This document shows, piece by piece, positions 1 through 7,950 of a stretch of DNA of 64,000 nt. The stretch's first letter is position 1. Each line of letters begins with the position of its first letter. Source of the DNA: an uncultured Hyphomonas sp. (lineage in GTDB: Bacteria; Pseudomonadota; Alphaproteobacteria; Caulobacterales; Hyphomonadaceae); assembly GCF_963678195.1 (NCBI RefSeq), contig NZ_OY782759.1:744001-808000 (forward strand), given 5' to 3'. A program made the translations under genes and the position numbers. Below the pieces are notes generated by a model. That model had not been told where the DNA came from and did no database searches. It saw only the letters and a program-made list of their open reading frames with translations.

Positions 1-1
1 T

Positions 2-619
2 CTGAACCGGCTGGCGGCAGAGGCGCCGTCGCGCACCGGCGCGGTGCACCGCTGGGTGATGCCGGTGAAGATTTTCTTCCTGTTGCTTCTGCTCGGCATC
101 GGCATCCTGCTGGTGCAGTACCGCAAGGGGCTGGAGCGTCTGCACGGGGCGACGCCGTCCGGCATCTCGTTCGGCCTGGCACTGGGCGGGGCGGTGATGC
201 TGATCTGGCCGCTGCTGAACGCTGCGTATCTGCAGACCATGGCGCTGCTGACGGGCTCAGGCTCGGCCAGTGCCTATACGATCGTTGCGCCGCTCATCGC
301 GCTCGGCTTTGGTGTGTGGACACTGCTGCTCGTTTTCTTCCACCTGCGGTCCTATCCCAGCCAGATCGAATATGCGGCCAAGGTCGGCGGCTTCATCGCG
401 GCGGCGATTGGCGTGTTCCGCTATGAGGAAATCACGAACTATCTCGCCCGCACGCTGGGCGTCGGCGGCGGGCTGGTCGCGATCATCGTGTTTGCGGTGG
501 GTGTGGGCGCGCTCATTATCAGCGTGATCCTCGGCGTGGACCCGACGGACATCAAACTGGATGACGAGGATGTGGAAGAGGCCGTGAAAAACGTGGCGGA
601 GACCGCCAGCGGGGATTAA
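2..619 (+). CDS. Membrane protein of unknown function (5' end outside window)
   Basis: The reading frame is open from the first bases of the window, so the true start probably lies upstream. Internal candidate starts are a GTG at 44 and an ATG at 59, and neither has a clear ribosome-binding site. After a short basic segment there are about four to five hydrophobic stretches: one directly after MPVK, one around AVMLIWPLLNAAY, one around LIALGFGVWTLLLVFF, and one or two in the glycine-rich part near the end. The C-terminal tail is acidic (DPTDIKLDDEDVEE) and probably cytoplasmic. I do not recognise the family. The gene converges on rpoH, with the two stop codons overlapping by a few bases. Confidence 0.75.
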   Translation: MNRLAAEAPSRTGAVHRWVMPVKIFFLLLLLGIGILLVQYRKGLERLHGATPSGISFGLALGGAVMLIWPLLNAAYLQTMALLTGSGSASAYTIVAPLIALGFGVWTLLLVFFHLRSYPSQIEYAAKVGGFIAAAIGVFRYEEITNYLARTLGVGGGLVAIIVFAVGVGALIISVILGVDPTDIKLDDEDVEEAVKNVAETASGD

Positions 620-1515
620 GCCCCCGCCGGCAGGCCCTGTTCCTTGGCCATGCGCTTCATGGCCTTTTGCAGTTTCTCGAAGGCGCGGACCTCGATCTGG
701 CGGATGCGCTCGCGGGAGACATTGTATTCTTCCGACAGCTCTTCCAGCGTTTTCGGGTCGTCCGTCAGGCGGCGCTCGGTCAGGATGTGGCGTTCGCGCT
801 CGTTGAGGTCTTCCATGGCCGCGGAGAGGAGGGTCATGCGGGCATCGAATTCCTGCTGGTTGGCGAATTCCTCGGCCTGGCCCGGCTCGTCATCGGCCAG
901 CCAGTCCTGCCATTCCATGTCGCCATCGGTGCCCATCGGCACGTTCAGCGAGGCATCCGAGCCGGACATGCGCCCGTTCATCGAATAGACTTCGCTTTCC
1001 GAGACGTTGAGCTTTTCGGCGATTAGCTTGGCCTGTTCCGGCTTCAGGTCGCCTTCTTCCAGCGCCTGCATCTCGCCCTTCAGGCGGCGCAGATTGAAGA
1101 ACAGCTTCTTCTGCGCGGCCGTCGTGCCGAGCTTCACCAGGCTCCACGAGCGCAGGATATATTCCTGGATCGCGGCGCGGATCCACCACATCGCATAGGT
1201 GGCCAGGCGGAAGCCCTTGTCCGGGTCGAACTTCTTCACGGCCTGCATCAGGCCGACATTGCCCTCGGAGATCACCTCGGCCATCGGCAGGCCATAGCCG
1301 CGATAGCCCATGGCGATCTTGGCGACGAGACGCAGGTGGGAGGTCACCATCTTCTCGGCGGCCTGAGTGTCTTCCTGCTCGCGCCAGCGCCGGGCCAGCA
1401 TGAATTCCTCGTTCTTCTCGAGCATCGGGAATTTGCGAATTTCGGTGAGATAACGGCTGAGGCCCTGTTCCGGGCTGAGCGTCATGCTCGTGCTGGCAGA
1501 AATCTTGTTTGCCAT
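616..1515 (-). CDS. rpoH: RNA polymerase sigma-32 factor RpoH
   Basis: Heat-shock sigma factor of 299 residues, the normal length. Region 2 is around residues 55-125, with the DKGFRLATYAMWWIRAAIQ stretch that melts and reads the -10 element. The RpoH box QKKLFFNLR, which separates sigma-32 from other sigma-70 proteins, is at residues 135-143. Region 4 ends in the helix-turn-helix SRERIRQIEVRAFEKL. The ATG is preceded by a strong GGAGG about eight bases upstream. It directs core polymerase to chaperone and protease promoters. Many alphaproteobacteria carry a second RpoH, so this may be one of two paralogues; only one is visible here. It is transcribed alone, with a 213-base upstream gap before the SulP terminator. 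Confidence 0.97.
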   Translation of the reverse strand: MANKISASTSMTLSPEQGLSRYLTEIRKFPMLEKNEEFMLARRWREQEDTQAAEKMVTSHLRLVAKIAMGYRGYGLPMAEVISEGNVGLMQAVKKFDPDKGFRLATYAMWWIRAAIQEYILRSWSLVKLGTTAAQKKLFFNLRRLKGEMQALEEGDLKPEQAKLIAEKLNVSESEVYSMNGRMSGSDASLNVPMGTDGDMEWQDWLADDEPGQAEEFANQQEFDARMTLLSAAMEDLNERERHILTERRLTDDPKTLEELSEEYNVSRERIRQIEVRAFEKLQKAMKRMAKEQGLPAGA

Positions 1516-1728
1516 ATCTAAAAATCCTCCTTCCGGAACCTATCCCGTGAAACCGGCAATGGTTCCAATTTGGAATGTCCGGAACTGTTTAGCCCCGTCT
1601 GGCGGCGGCGTCTTGTACCGGAATGCGCATGATTATCATCGCGCTCGGGTATAGATAGGAATTGCGGCCTTCTTAGGGAAGGGGCGGGACCTATAGGTTT
1701 TTCGAGGGATTTCAGGGGAATTTCACCC

Positions 1729-1766
1729 AAAAAAAGCCCCGCGCCTGGAGAGAGGTGGCGCGGGGC
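1729..1766 (-). terminator. Rho-independent terminator after the SulP gene
   Basis: A perfect 10-bp stem, GCCCCGCGCC (1736-1745) with GGCGCGGGGC (1757-1766), is followed on the minus strand by a run of seven T (the A run at 1729-1735). It lies about 30 bases after the SulP stop codon and insulates that operon from rpoH. Confidence 0.9.
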
Positions 1767-1794
1767 GTAAGGTCAGGAACGGGGGTCTATCCTG

Positions 1795-3465
1795 TTATTC
1801 GGCCGGTACGGGGTTCGGCTTCTCATCTAGGCGGTTGAGGGCGGCGCTCAGGGCGTCGCGGCGCTTGCCGAAACGTTTGTCCTCGCTGCCCGGAACCTGG
1901 TCGGCGGCGAAGCGGTGGAGGACGGCTTCGACCTCCTCGCTCATGCCGGTGAAGTAGACATCCTTGCCGGCGTCGTGGGCGTCTTCGATGATCGTCTCGA
2001 CCGCACGGACGGCGGAGACGTCGATGAAGGGCACGCGGGCAAAGTCCAGCACGATGATCTCGACCTTGTCGCCCGCCTTGCTGCGGACATGGTGGCCAAG
2101 GTCAGCCGCTGCGCCGAAGCTGAGCGGGCCGCCGAAGTCGAACAGCATCACCCGGCCGCCGCAGCGGGAGAGAAGGGTCACTTCCTCTTCGCTGGACTGG
2201 GGCGGGGCCTCGTGCTGCACGGAGGCGATCTGGTCGTCGGCCAGCTTCTTGATGAAGGCGAGCGCCGCGAGGACCACACCGACCGCGACAGCCGTGATCA
2301 GGTCAACGAAGACCGTCAGGCCAAGCACCAGCACCATCAGGGCGAGATCCCAGCGCGGGCCTTTGTGGGCACGCTTGATGTAGGACAGGTCGATCGTGTC
2401 GAAGCCAACCTTCACAAGGATACCGGCCAGAACCGCATGCGGGATCTGCGACGCCAGCGGGCCAAGGCTGAGCACGATGGCCAGCAGCACGAAAGCGTGC
2501 GTCATGCCGGAAATCTTGGTGCGGCCGCCGGAGCGGACATTGATCACCGTCCGCATCGTGGCACCGGCACCCGGGATGGCGCCGAACATGCCGGCGATCG
2601 TGTTACCGATGCCCTGGCCGATCAGCTCCTTGTCGGAGCCATGGCGCGTGCGGGTCATGTTGTCGGCGACCAGCGAGGTCAGCAGGCTGTCGATGGAGCC
2701 GAGGACCGCCAGGATGAAGGCCGCTTCGAGCACGATCAGTGCGGTGTCCGCGCTGAAGCTCGGCAGGACGAATTGCGGCAGGCCGGTCGGGATGTCGCCC
2801 AGCACGGGCGCGCCCGGAACGAAGAGGCTGACCAGCGTACCGATCACCAGCGCCGCAAGGGGCCCCGGGACATAGGCGGCGAATTTCTTCGGCCAGGTGA
2901 AGACGATGAGCAGGGTCATCGCGGCAATGCCGACGGCGATCAGGTTCGGGTCCATCACGGCGCCCGGCACGGCGGTGAAGGCCGGGATCGTGCCGCCGCC
3001 GTCAGGCTCATGCCCGAACAGGCGGGAGAGCTGCAGCGCAATGATGATCACGCCGATGCCGCTCATGAAGCCGGAAATCACCGGATAGGGCACCAGTTTC
3101 ACATACTGGCCGAACTTCAGCACGCCGAAGCCGATCTGAATGATACCGGCGAGCACGACAGCGGCGAAGACCAGCGTCGGGCTGCCGCCAAGCGCCGCAT
3201 AGAGACCGGCGAAGACGACGACCATCGGGCCGGTCGGTCCGGAGACCTGCGAGCCTGTGCCGCCGAACAGGGCCGCGAAGAAGCCAACGAAAATCGCGCC
3301 CCAGAGACCGGCGATGGGGCCGGCCCCTGAAGCTTCACCGAAGGCAAGCGCCAGCGGCAGGGCGACGATGCCGGCGGTCAGGCCGCCGAACAGGTCGCCT
3401 CTCATATTCGAGAGATCAAAGAAGGGGCTACGCCCGCCGGGCGCAGCAGTCTGGGAAGAAGACAT
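1795..3465 (-). CDS. SulP/SLC26-family anion transporter with STAS domain
   Basis: A 556-residue inner-membrane transporter. The N-terminal 400 residues hold the multi-helix SulP core, beginning with DLFGGLTAGIVALPLALAFG, the family signature; the glycine- and proline-rich stretch GGTGSQVSGPTGPM lies in the anion-binding region. A cytoplasmic STAS domain occupies about residues 430-530. SulP proteins move sulfate, bicarbonate or dicarboxylates with Na+ or H+. The gene starts 29 bases after a beta-carbonic anhydrase on the same strand. That pairing argues for bicarbonate rather than sulfate, because the enzyme interconverts CO2 and HCO3-. Substrate is inferred from context only. No strong ribosome-binding site precedes the ATG, which suggests translation coupled to the upstream gene. 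A clear terminator follows. Confidence 0.93.
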   Translation of the reverse strand: MSSSQTAAPGGRSPFFDLSNMRGDLFGGLTAGIVALPLALAFGEASGAGPIAGLWGAIFVGFFAALFGGTGSQVSGPTGPMVVVFAGLYAALGGSPTLVFAAVVLAGIIQIGFGVLKFGQYVKLVPYPVISGFMSGIGVIIIALQLSRLFGHEPDGGGTIPAFTAVPGAVMDPNLIAVGIAAMTLLIVFTWPKKFAAYVPGPLAALVIGTLVSLFVPGAPVLGDIPTGLPQFVLPSFSADTALIVLEAAFILAVLGSIDSLLTSLVADNMTRTRHGSDKELIGQGIGNTIAGMFGAIPGAGATMRTVINVRSGGRTKISGMTHAFVLLAIVLSLGPLASQIPHAVLAGILVKVGFDTIDLSYIKRAHKGPRWDLALMVLVLGLTVFVDLITAVAVGVVLAALAFIKKLADDQIASVQHEAPPQSSEEEVTLLSRCGGRVMLFDFGGPLSFGAAADLGHHVRSKAGDKVEIIVLDFARVPFIDVSAVRAVETIIEDAHDAGKDVYFTGMSEEVEAVLHRFAADQVPGSEDKRFGKRRDALSAALNRLDEKPNPVPAE

Positions 3466-3494
3466 ATGTCTGGATCCGTTCTGTCAGGACCCGT

Positions 3495-4166
3495 TTATGC
3501 CGCGCAGGTATGTTCGCCCGCGAGTTCGCGGATCTGGGCGGCGTAACGGGTGTCGATGGTGATGAATTTGCCTTCGGCCTCGTCCCAGGCTTCGACTTCG
3601 CCGGAGCGGATGTCGTAGACCCAGCCATGCAGCTCGGTCGTGCCTTTTGCGAGGGCGGCGGCAACGCTCGGATGGGTGCGCAGGTGCTGCAGCTGGAGCA
3701 GGACGTTCTGCTCGATCAGCATCTTCATGCGCTCTTCGGGGGAGGCATCGTCTTCAGCGATGCCGTCGACGATATCCACAGCGGCCTTGGAATAGCCGAG
3801 CCATTTGGCGACATGCGGCAGGCCTTCGAGGCCTTCCGGATTCATCGCGCCTTTCATGGCGCCGCACTCTGTGTGGCCGCAGACCACGATGTGCGGAACT
3901 TTCAGCACGGCCACGGCATATTCGATCGATGCCGTCATGCCGCCGGTGGATTCCGTGTGCGGTGGAACAATGTTGCCTGCATTGCGGCAGATGAAGAGTT
4001 CACCCGGTTCGGTCTGGGTGATCATGGCTGTTTCGACACGGGAGTCGGAACAGGCGATGAAGAGCGCTTCGGGCGACTGGCCCTTGCTGAGCTCTTCGAA
4101 GAGGTCCTGTTTTTCAGGATAAATACTGTTTTTGAAGCGGACGACGCCTGCAGCAAAGCGGGGCAT
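3495..4166 (-). CDS. Beta-class carbonic anhydrase
   Basis: A 223-residue enzyme for reversible CO2 hydration. The zinc ligands are visible as Cys39 in CSDSRV, with His98 and Cys101 in HTECGA; the Asp41-Arg43 dyad that gates the zinc is present. The GHTECGAMKGA and NAGNIVPP motifs are typical of the bacterial beta class. A good ribosome-binding site (AAAGGAA) precedes the ATG. It is the first gene of a two-gene operon with the SulP transporter, so the pair probably supplies and equilibrates bicarbonate for carboxylation reactions and pH control. The promoter must lie in the 290-base gap shared with the divergent OxyR-like regulator, which makes that regulator a candidate controller. Confidence 0.96.
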   Translation of the reverse strand: MPRFAAGVVRFKNSIYPEKQDLFEELSKGQSPEALFIACSDSRVETAMITQTEPGELFICRNAGNIVPPHTESTGGMTASIEYAVAVLKVPHIVVCGHTECGAMKGAMNPEGLEGLPHVAKWLGYSKAAVDIVDGIAEDDASPEERMKMLIEQNVLLQLQHLRTHPSVAAALAKGTTELHGWVYDIRSGEVEAWDEAEGKFITIDTRYAAQIRELAGEHTCAA

Positions 4167-4385
4167 GCGAAATTCCTTTCGATGCTGGGAGGAAAGACTG
4201 AATAGGAGGAGGGAGGAAATTTGCGCGGTGGGCGCTCAGTATGTGGACGGCGGGTCCACAACAGACCGGGTCACTTCGCTGTAGTGACGACATGCACTAA
4301 GATTTAATGCCATCAGTTCGTGCACAGAAAGCAAGCTCCTTGGGTCTGATAGCTGCAATCTGGTGTAGTGCGATAGATAGTTCCA

Positions 4386-4422
4386 ATATAAAAATTGTCT
4401 TGTTTCAATAGTAAAATACTAT
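4386..4422 (+). promoter_or_regulatory. Putative OxyR-type tetrameric operator
   Basis: Four tetranucleotides are spaced exactly seven bases apart: ATAT (4386-4389), GTCT (4397-4400), ATAG (4408-4411) and CTAT (4419-4422). The known OxyR operator is ATAG-N7-CTAT-N7-ATAG-N7-CTAT. The downstream dimer site is a perfect match and the upstream one is degenerate. A further ATAG-N7-CTGG lies at 4349-4363. The element ends 34 bases before the OxyR-like start codon and lies in the shared promoter region with the carbonic anhydrase operon. This is pattern matching only. Confidence 0.5.
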
Positions 4423-4456
4423 CAATAATGGCTCACCTCCGGACAGGAAACCACAA

Positions 4457-5401
4457 ATGCGCCCAACGCTCAGACAGCTGCAATACCTGGTCGCCGTTGC
4501 CGATACCGGGAAATTCCATGAGGCGGCTCGCCTTCTGAACGTGTCGCAGCCGAGCCTGTCGGCCCAGATTGCGGAAGCCGAGCACCAGCTGGGCGCCGTG
4601 CTGGTGGAGCGGGGCCGCCATGGTGCGTTCATGACCCCGCTGGGTGAGGAAGTCGTCCGCCGCGCGCGGGCGATCCTGATCCAGGTCGAGGACCTGAAGG
4701 CTTTCACCCTGCGTCCCGCGGGGGAGGTGGCCGGACGCTACCGGCTGGGCACGGTCTCCACCATCGGGCCCTATCTGCTGCCCGGCGCCGTCCGCGAACT
4801 GCACCGCCTGTTTCCCGAACTGCGCATGAGTGTGCACGAATCCCGCATCGCGGACCTCAATGACCGCCTGAACGATGGCCGGCTCGACATGATCATCTCG
4901 ACACCGGAGGACCATGCCAGCAGTGCCTTCATGGAATTGTTCGAAGAGACCCTGTACGTCTGCGCCGCCCAGGAAGACGAATTGTCCGCGCAGAAGGGCC
5001 CGGTCGATGTGGAGGCCCTGCGCGGGCGGGAGCTGTTGAGCCTCGGTCCCGGCCACAGGCTGAGCATGATTATCCAGCAGCTTGCGGATGCGGCGGGCGC
5101 CCATGTCAGTACCGAATATGAAGGCACCTCGCTGGATGCCGTCCGCCAGACCGCCAGCATGGGGGAGGGGGTGGCGATCCTGCCGAACCTCTATGCCGTG
5201 GTTGAGGCCAAGCGTGACCCGAGTCAGGTCGTCCGTCCGATCCGGCACAAGCTGGCCCGCCGCAAGATCGGCCTCATCTGGCGCGAGGGCTCACCGCTGT
5301 CCGAGCCGATGACGGAGATGGGAAAGGTGATGCGCGCCGTTGCAGCAGACCTGCTCAGCAGTGACGGCAAGGAGCCGAAGCGCCGGGTCAGTCGACGCTG
5401 A
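4457..5401 (+). CDS. OxyR-like LysR-family regulator lacking both redox cysteines
   Basis: A 314-residue LysR regulator. The winged helix-turn-helix is at residues 5-62 (FHEAARLLNVSQPSLSAQIAEAE), followed by the linker helix and two effector subdomains. The effector part follows OxyR closely: GPYLLPGAVRELHRLFPEL, TSLDAVRQTASMGEGVAILP and RRKIGLIWREGSPL. The two cysteines that make the peroxide-sensing disulfide in OxyR (Cys199 and Cys208 of E. coli) align with Arg201 and Ala210 here. The only cysteine is Cys169. It is therefore either a non-redox OxyR relative or senses by another route. AGGAAA precedes the ATG. It is divergent from the carbonic anhydrase/SulP operon and has an OxyR-type site in its own promoter. 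The 3' end overlaps zapE tail to tail by 14 bases. Confidence 0.88.
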   Translation: MRPTLRQLQYLVAVADTGKFHEAARLLNVSQPSLSAQIAEAEHQLGAVLVERGRHGAFMTPLGEEVVRRARAILIQVEDLKAFTLRPAGEVAGRYRLGTVSTIGPYLLPGAVRELHRLFPELRMSVHESRIADLNDRLNDGRLDMIISTPEDHASSAFMELFEETLYVCAAQEDELSAQKGPVDVEALRGRELLSLGPGHRLSMIIQQLADAAGAHVSTEYEGTSLDAVRQTASMGEGVAILPNLYAVVEAKRDPSQVVRPIRHKLARRKIGLIWREGSPLSEPMTEMGKVMRAVAADLLSSDGKEPKRRVSRR

Positions 5402-6515
5402 TCTCGACGCGCTCTTCGGCAAGATAGTCGGTTGAGCGCATTTCATGCAGACGGCTGACTGTCCGCTCGAATTCGAAGGCGCCATCGCCTTCCGGGTACA
5501 GCGTTTCCGGCTCTGCCGCCGCGCTCGCCACCAGCTTGATCTTCGCTTCATAGAGCGCATCAATCAGCGCAACAAAACGGGCGGCTTCGTTGCGCTTGTC
5601 GGAGTCGAGTTTCGGAATGCCGCGCAGGATGATCGTGTGGAAGTTCGCTGCGATGGTCAGATAGTCGCGCGAATAGAGCGGGCGGGCGCAAAGCTCCTCG
5701 AAGCTGAACCAGGCCACGCCGGCAGCCTCACGGCTGACCTCCAGCTTCCGGCCTTTCACCGTCAGCGTCACATGCTGAGCATGGGCGCCAGAGGTGAGCC
5801 GGGTCCAGACCTCTTCAAGCGCAGCGTCGGCCTCCGGCCCGAGCGGGGCATACCAGACCGGCGCTGCGATCAGCCGGTCCAGCCGGTAGTCGCGGTCCGA
5901 TGCCAGGTGAAAGATGTCGCAGCGGTCTTTCAGGTGCTGGATGAAGGGCAGGAAGAGGGGGCGGTTGATGCCGTCCTTGTAAAGATCATCCGGTTCGCGG
6001 TTGGATGTTGCCACCATGGTCACGCCGCGCTGGAACAGCTGGTCGAACAGGCGCGCGAGGATCATGGCGTCGGCGATCTGGGTCACCTGGAATTCGTCGA
6101 AGCAGAGCAGTTGCGCTTCTGCGGCGACCTGTTTGGCCACCGGCGGGATCGGATCGTCGCCCGCACCTTTCACGCGCCATTGGGAGCGTTTGCGCTCGCC
6201 CTCCGGCATCTTGCGCCAGGTATCCAGCCGGTCCTGGATTTCGGCCATGAATTCGTGAAAGTGCACCCGGCGTTTCGCTTTCGGCGCGGCATCCTCGAAG
6301 AACAGGTCCATCAGCATGGACTTGCCGCGCCCGACCCCGCCCCAAAGGTACAGGCCGCGCACAGGCTCGGGCTTCGAGAACCAGCCGCCCTTCGGCGGAT
6401 CGGCGAGGCGCCGGGCGAGGTCGTCCAGACGTTCGGCCGCTTCTGCCTGTACAGAGTCATTGGTGAGGACGCCGGCATCCACACGTTCCCTGTACTGGCG
6501 GAGCACACTAGCCAT
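5388..6515 (-). CDS. zapE: Cell division protein ZapE (AFG1-like ATPase)
   Basis: A 375-residue P-loop ATPase. Walker A is GGVGRGKS at residues 59-66 and Walker B is LLCFDEF around 138-144, with Asp142 and Glu143. The family block VHFHEFM (about 86-92) and the sensor-like SNREPDDLYKDG are present. Known members act at the constricting Z-ring and, in mitochondria, in protein quality control. It follows the rhomboid gene by eight bases with no good ribosome-binding site of its own, so the two are probably cotranscribed and translationally coupled. A membrane protease next to a membrane-associated AFG1-type ATPase would fit a shared protein-quality role, but this is inference. Confidence 0.95.
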   Translation of the reverse strand: MASVLRQYRERVDAGVLTNDSVQAEAAERLDDLARRLADPPKGGWFSKPEPVRGLYLWGGVGRGKSMLMDLFFEDAAPKAKRRVHFHEFMAEIQDRLDTWRKMPEGERKRSQWRVKGAGDDPIPPVAKQVAAEAQLLCFDEFQVTQIADAMILARLFDQLFQRGVTMVATSNREPDDLYKDGINRPLFLPFIQHLKDRCDIFHLASDRDYRLDRLIAAPVWYAPLGPEADAALEEVWTRLTSGAHAQHVTLTVKGRKLEVSREAAGVAWFSFEELCARPLYSRDYLTIAANFHTIILRGIPKLDSDKRNEAARFVALIDALYEAKIKLVASAAAEPETLYPEGDGAFEFERTVSRLHEMRSTDYLAEERVEISVD

Positions 6516-6523
6516 GGGCGGGA

Positions 6524-7138
6524 TCAGCCGAATTTTTCAGAGATTTGCTGGATCAGCTCGGGGAAGGATTCCGGACGCAGCAGCAGGGTGATGACAATGC
6601 CCGCCAGGGCGCCGCCAAGGTGGGCGCCATGTCCGATGATCGCATCCTCCCGCTTCGACAGGCCATAGCTGATGACGATGAAGATCACCGCATAGGCCCC
6701 GGCCCAGACCGGCAGGATGCCGAAAATGCCGATGGTCAGGAAGGGGAAGATGATGCCCACGGCCGACATCAGTCCGGATATTGCGCCGGAGGCGCCGACG
6801 GCCCGGTAGTCCGGCTTGTTGCGCTTGTCGACGACATCCCACATCGACCCGCCGAGGAGCGACCCGAAATACAGGATCAGGAAGCCCGTCGACCCGAACA
6901 CATGCTCCAGCCAGGGACCGAAATAATAGAGCGTGATCATGTTGGCGAAGAGGTGCCATGTCGCGACATGCAGGAAACCGGACGTGATCACGCGATGCCA
7001 CTGGCGCTGTTCGCGGATCGGCCGGATCCAGAACGCGTTCTGGGTCATGAATTCAGGTGAGGCAAAGCCGACCATGCTGGCGATGATGTTCGCGAGCAGC
7101 AGGCTGGATGTGACCGGCGCAGCGGAGAAATATTCCAT
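6524..7138 (-). CDS. Rhomboid-family intramembrane serine protease
   Basis: A 204-residue protein with about six transmembrane helices. The catalytic serine is Ser117 in GASG and the catalytic histidine is His173 in GHGAHLGGALAG, forming the Ser-His dyad. The oxyanion-hole motif HLFAN (His62, Asn66) is intact. The protein should be an active peptidase of the inner membrane that cleaves transmembrane substrates. It is the first gene of a likely two-gene unit with zapE. A terminator of the upstream receiver-domain gene separates it from that gene. The start ATG has only a weak ribosome-binding site. Confidence 0.93.
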   Translation of the reverse strand: MEYFSAAPVTSSLLLANIIASMVGFASPEFMTQNAFWIRPIREQRQWHRVITSGFLHVATWHLFANMITLYYFGPWLEHVFGSTGFLILYFGSLLGGSMWDVVDKRNKPDYRAVGASGAISGLMSAVGIIFPFLTIGIFGILPVWAGAYAVIFIVISYGLSKREDAIIGHGAHLGGALAGIVITLLLRPESFPELIQQISEKFG

Positions 7139-7168
7139 ACTGAGGCAGTTTCCCGTCTGGATCAGGCG

Positions 7169-7200
7169 AAAGAAAACCGCCCGGAAAAGCTTCCGAGCGG
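7169..7200 (-). terminator. Rho-independent terminator after the receiver-domain gene
   Basis: A 10-bp stem with one mismatch, CCGCCCGGAA (7177-7186) and TTCCGAGCGG (7191-7200), with loop AAGC. On the minus strand it is followed by TTTTCTTT. It ends the response-regulator transcript before the rhomboid gene. Confidence 0.8.
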
Positions 7201-7238
7201 CTTAGCAAGCTCTGGCCCCGCAGGGCAAGCGTGTGGGA

Positions 7239-7682
7239 TCAGGCCGCGCGGACCGTCACGCCCTTTGTGTCGGCGGCGTCCGGCATCAGATCCATCAGGA
7301 AATCCTCGAAGCTGTCGGGGCGCTGGATGAAGCGATTGAACGGCAGGCCGGCCTTGAAAACGGCTTCCGGGTGAATGTTGGCGCCGCAGCGGACAGCCGC
7401 TTCCACGACCTGATCACGTGTATCCATGGAGGACACGACGGCGATCCGGTATTTGCCCATATTGGCGATACGGGCGATCGTCATGTCCGGATCCATGGAA
7501 TCCGGCAGGCCGAGGTCCAGCACGACGAGGTCGAACCGTTCGAGACGCAGGCGCGATTCCGCGGCCATCAGCGTCGGTGCCATGACAAGGTCTACCTGAA
7601 CACGCGAGCGGGCAGCCTTGTCCGCAGCGATGGCCAGCATGTCGCGCACCGGCGCGTGATCTTCAACCCAGAGAACTTTCAT
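7239..7682 (-). CDS. Single-domain response regulator receiver protein
   Basis: A 147-residue protein consisting of a CheY-like receiver domain. The acidic pocket is Glu7-Asp8, the phosphoacceptor is Asp56 in LVVLDLGLPD, the switch Ser is at 84-85 in VVSSMD, and the conserved Lys is Lys110. No output domain follows. I chose the ATG at 7682 because the receiver fold begins there as MKVLWVED; a longer frame to 7745 adds 21 residues unlike the family. The C-terminal 35 residues (PFNRFIQRPDSFEDFLMDL) lie beyond the usual end of the fold. No kinase is adjacent, so it is an orphan that may relay phosphate from a distant histidine kinase. Confidence 0.85.
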   Translation of the reverse strand: MKVLWVEDHAPVRDMLAIAADKAARSRVQVDLVMAPTLMAAESRLRLERFDLVVLDLGLPDSMDPDMTIARIANMGKYRIAVVSSMDTRDQVVEAAVRCGANIHPEAVFKAGLPFNRFIQRPDSFEDFLMDLMPDAADTKGVTVRAA

Positions 7683-7950
7683 AAAATCTACCCCGATGCC
7701 TTTCCTGTGTGGCCGGTCCTTAACCTGCCCCCGATGTGCGTTCACTTTGCCACGCGCAGCTTACGGCTTAGTAAAGCGTTCCTTTCAGAAGTGTTGAAAA
7801 CTCAACGAATTGCGACTCCGCGGAAAGGCCGGAAAGTGCCTGCAAATCCCCTCGAAATCCCTCACCGGTACGGGGTTTTTCCGGGCTGACAGCGGTGCTT
7901 CCGCCGGTTTCCGGCTTCGCTTATGCTGGAGTCAGGAGAAACGCCCGAAC

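Noticed and set aside
1915-3330. Long plus-strand open frame of 471 codons opposite the SulP gene
   Set aside because: It is rich in Asp, Gly, His, Glu and Arg with no recognisable fold, and lies exactly antisense to a clear SulP gene in a GC-rich genome; it is a codon-bias shadow.
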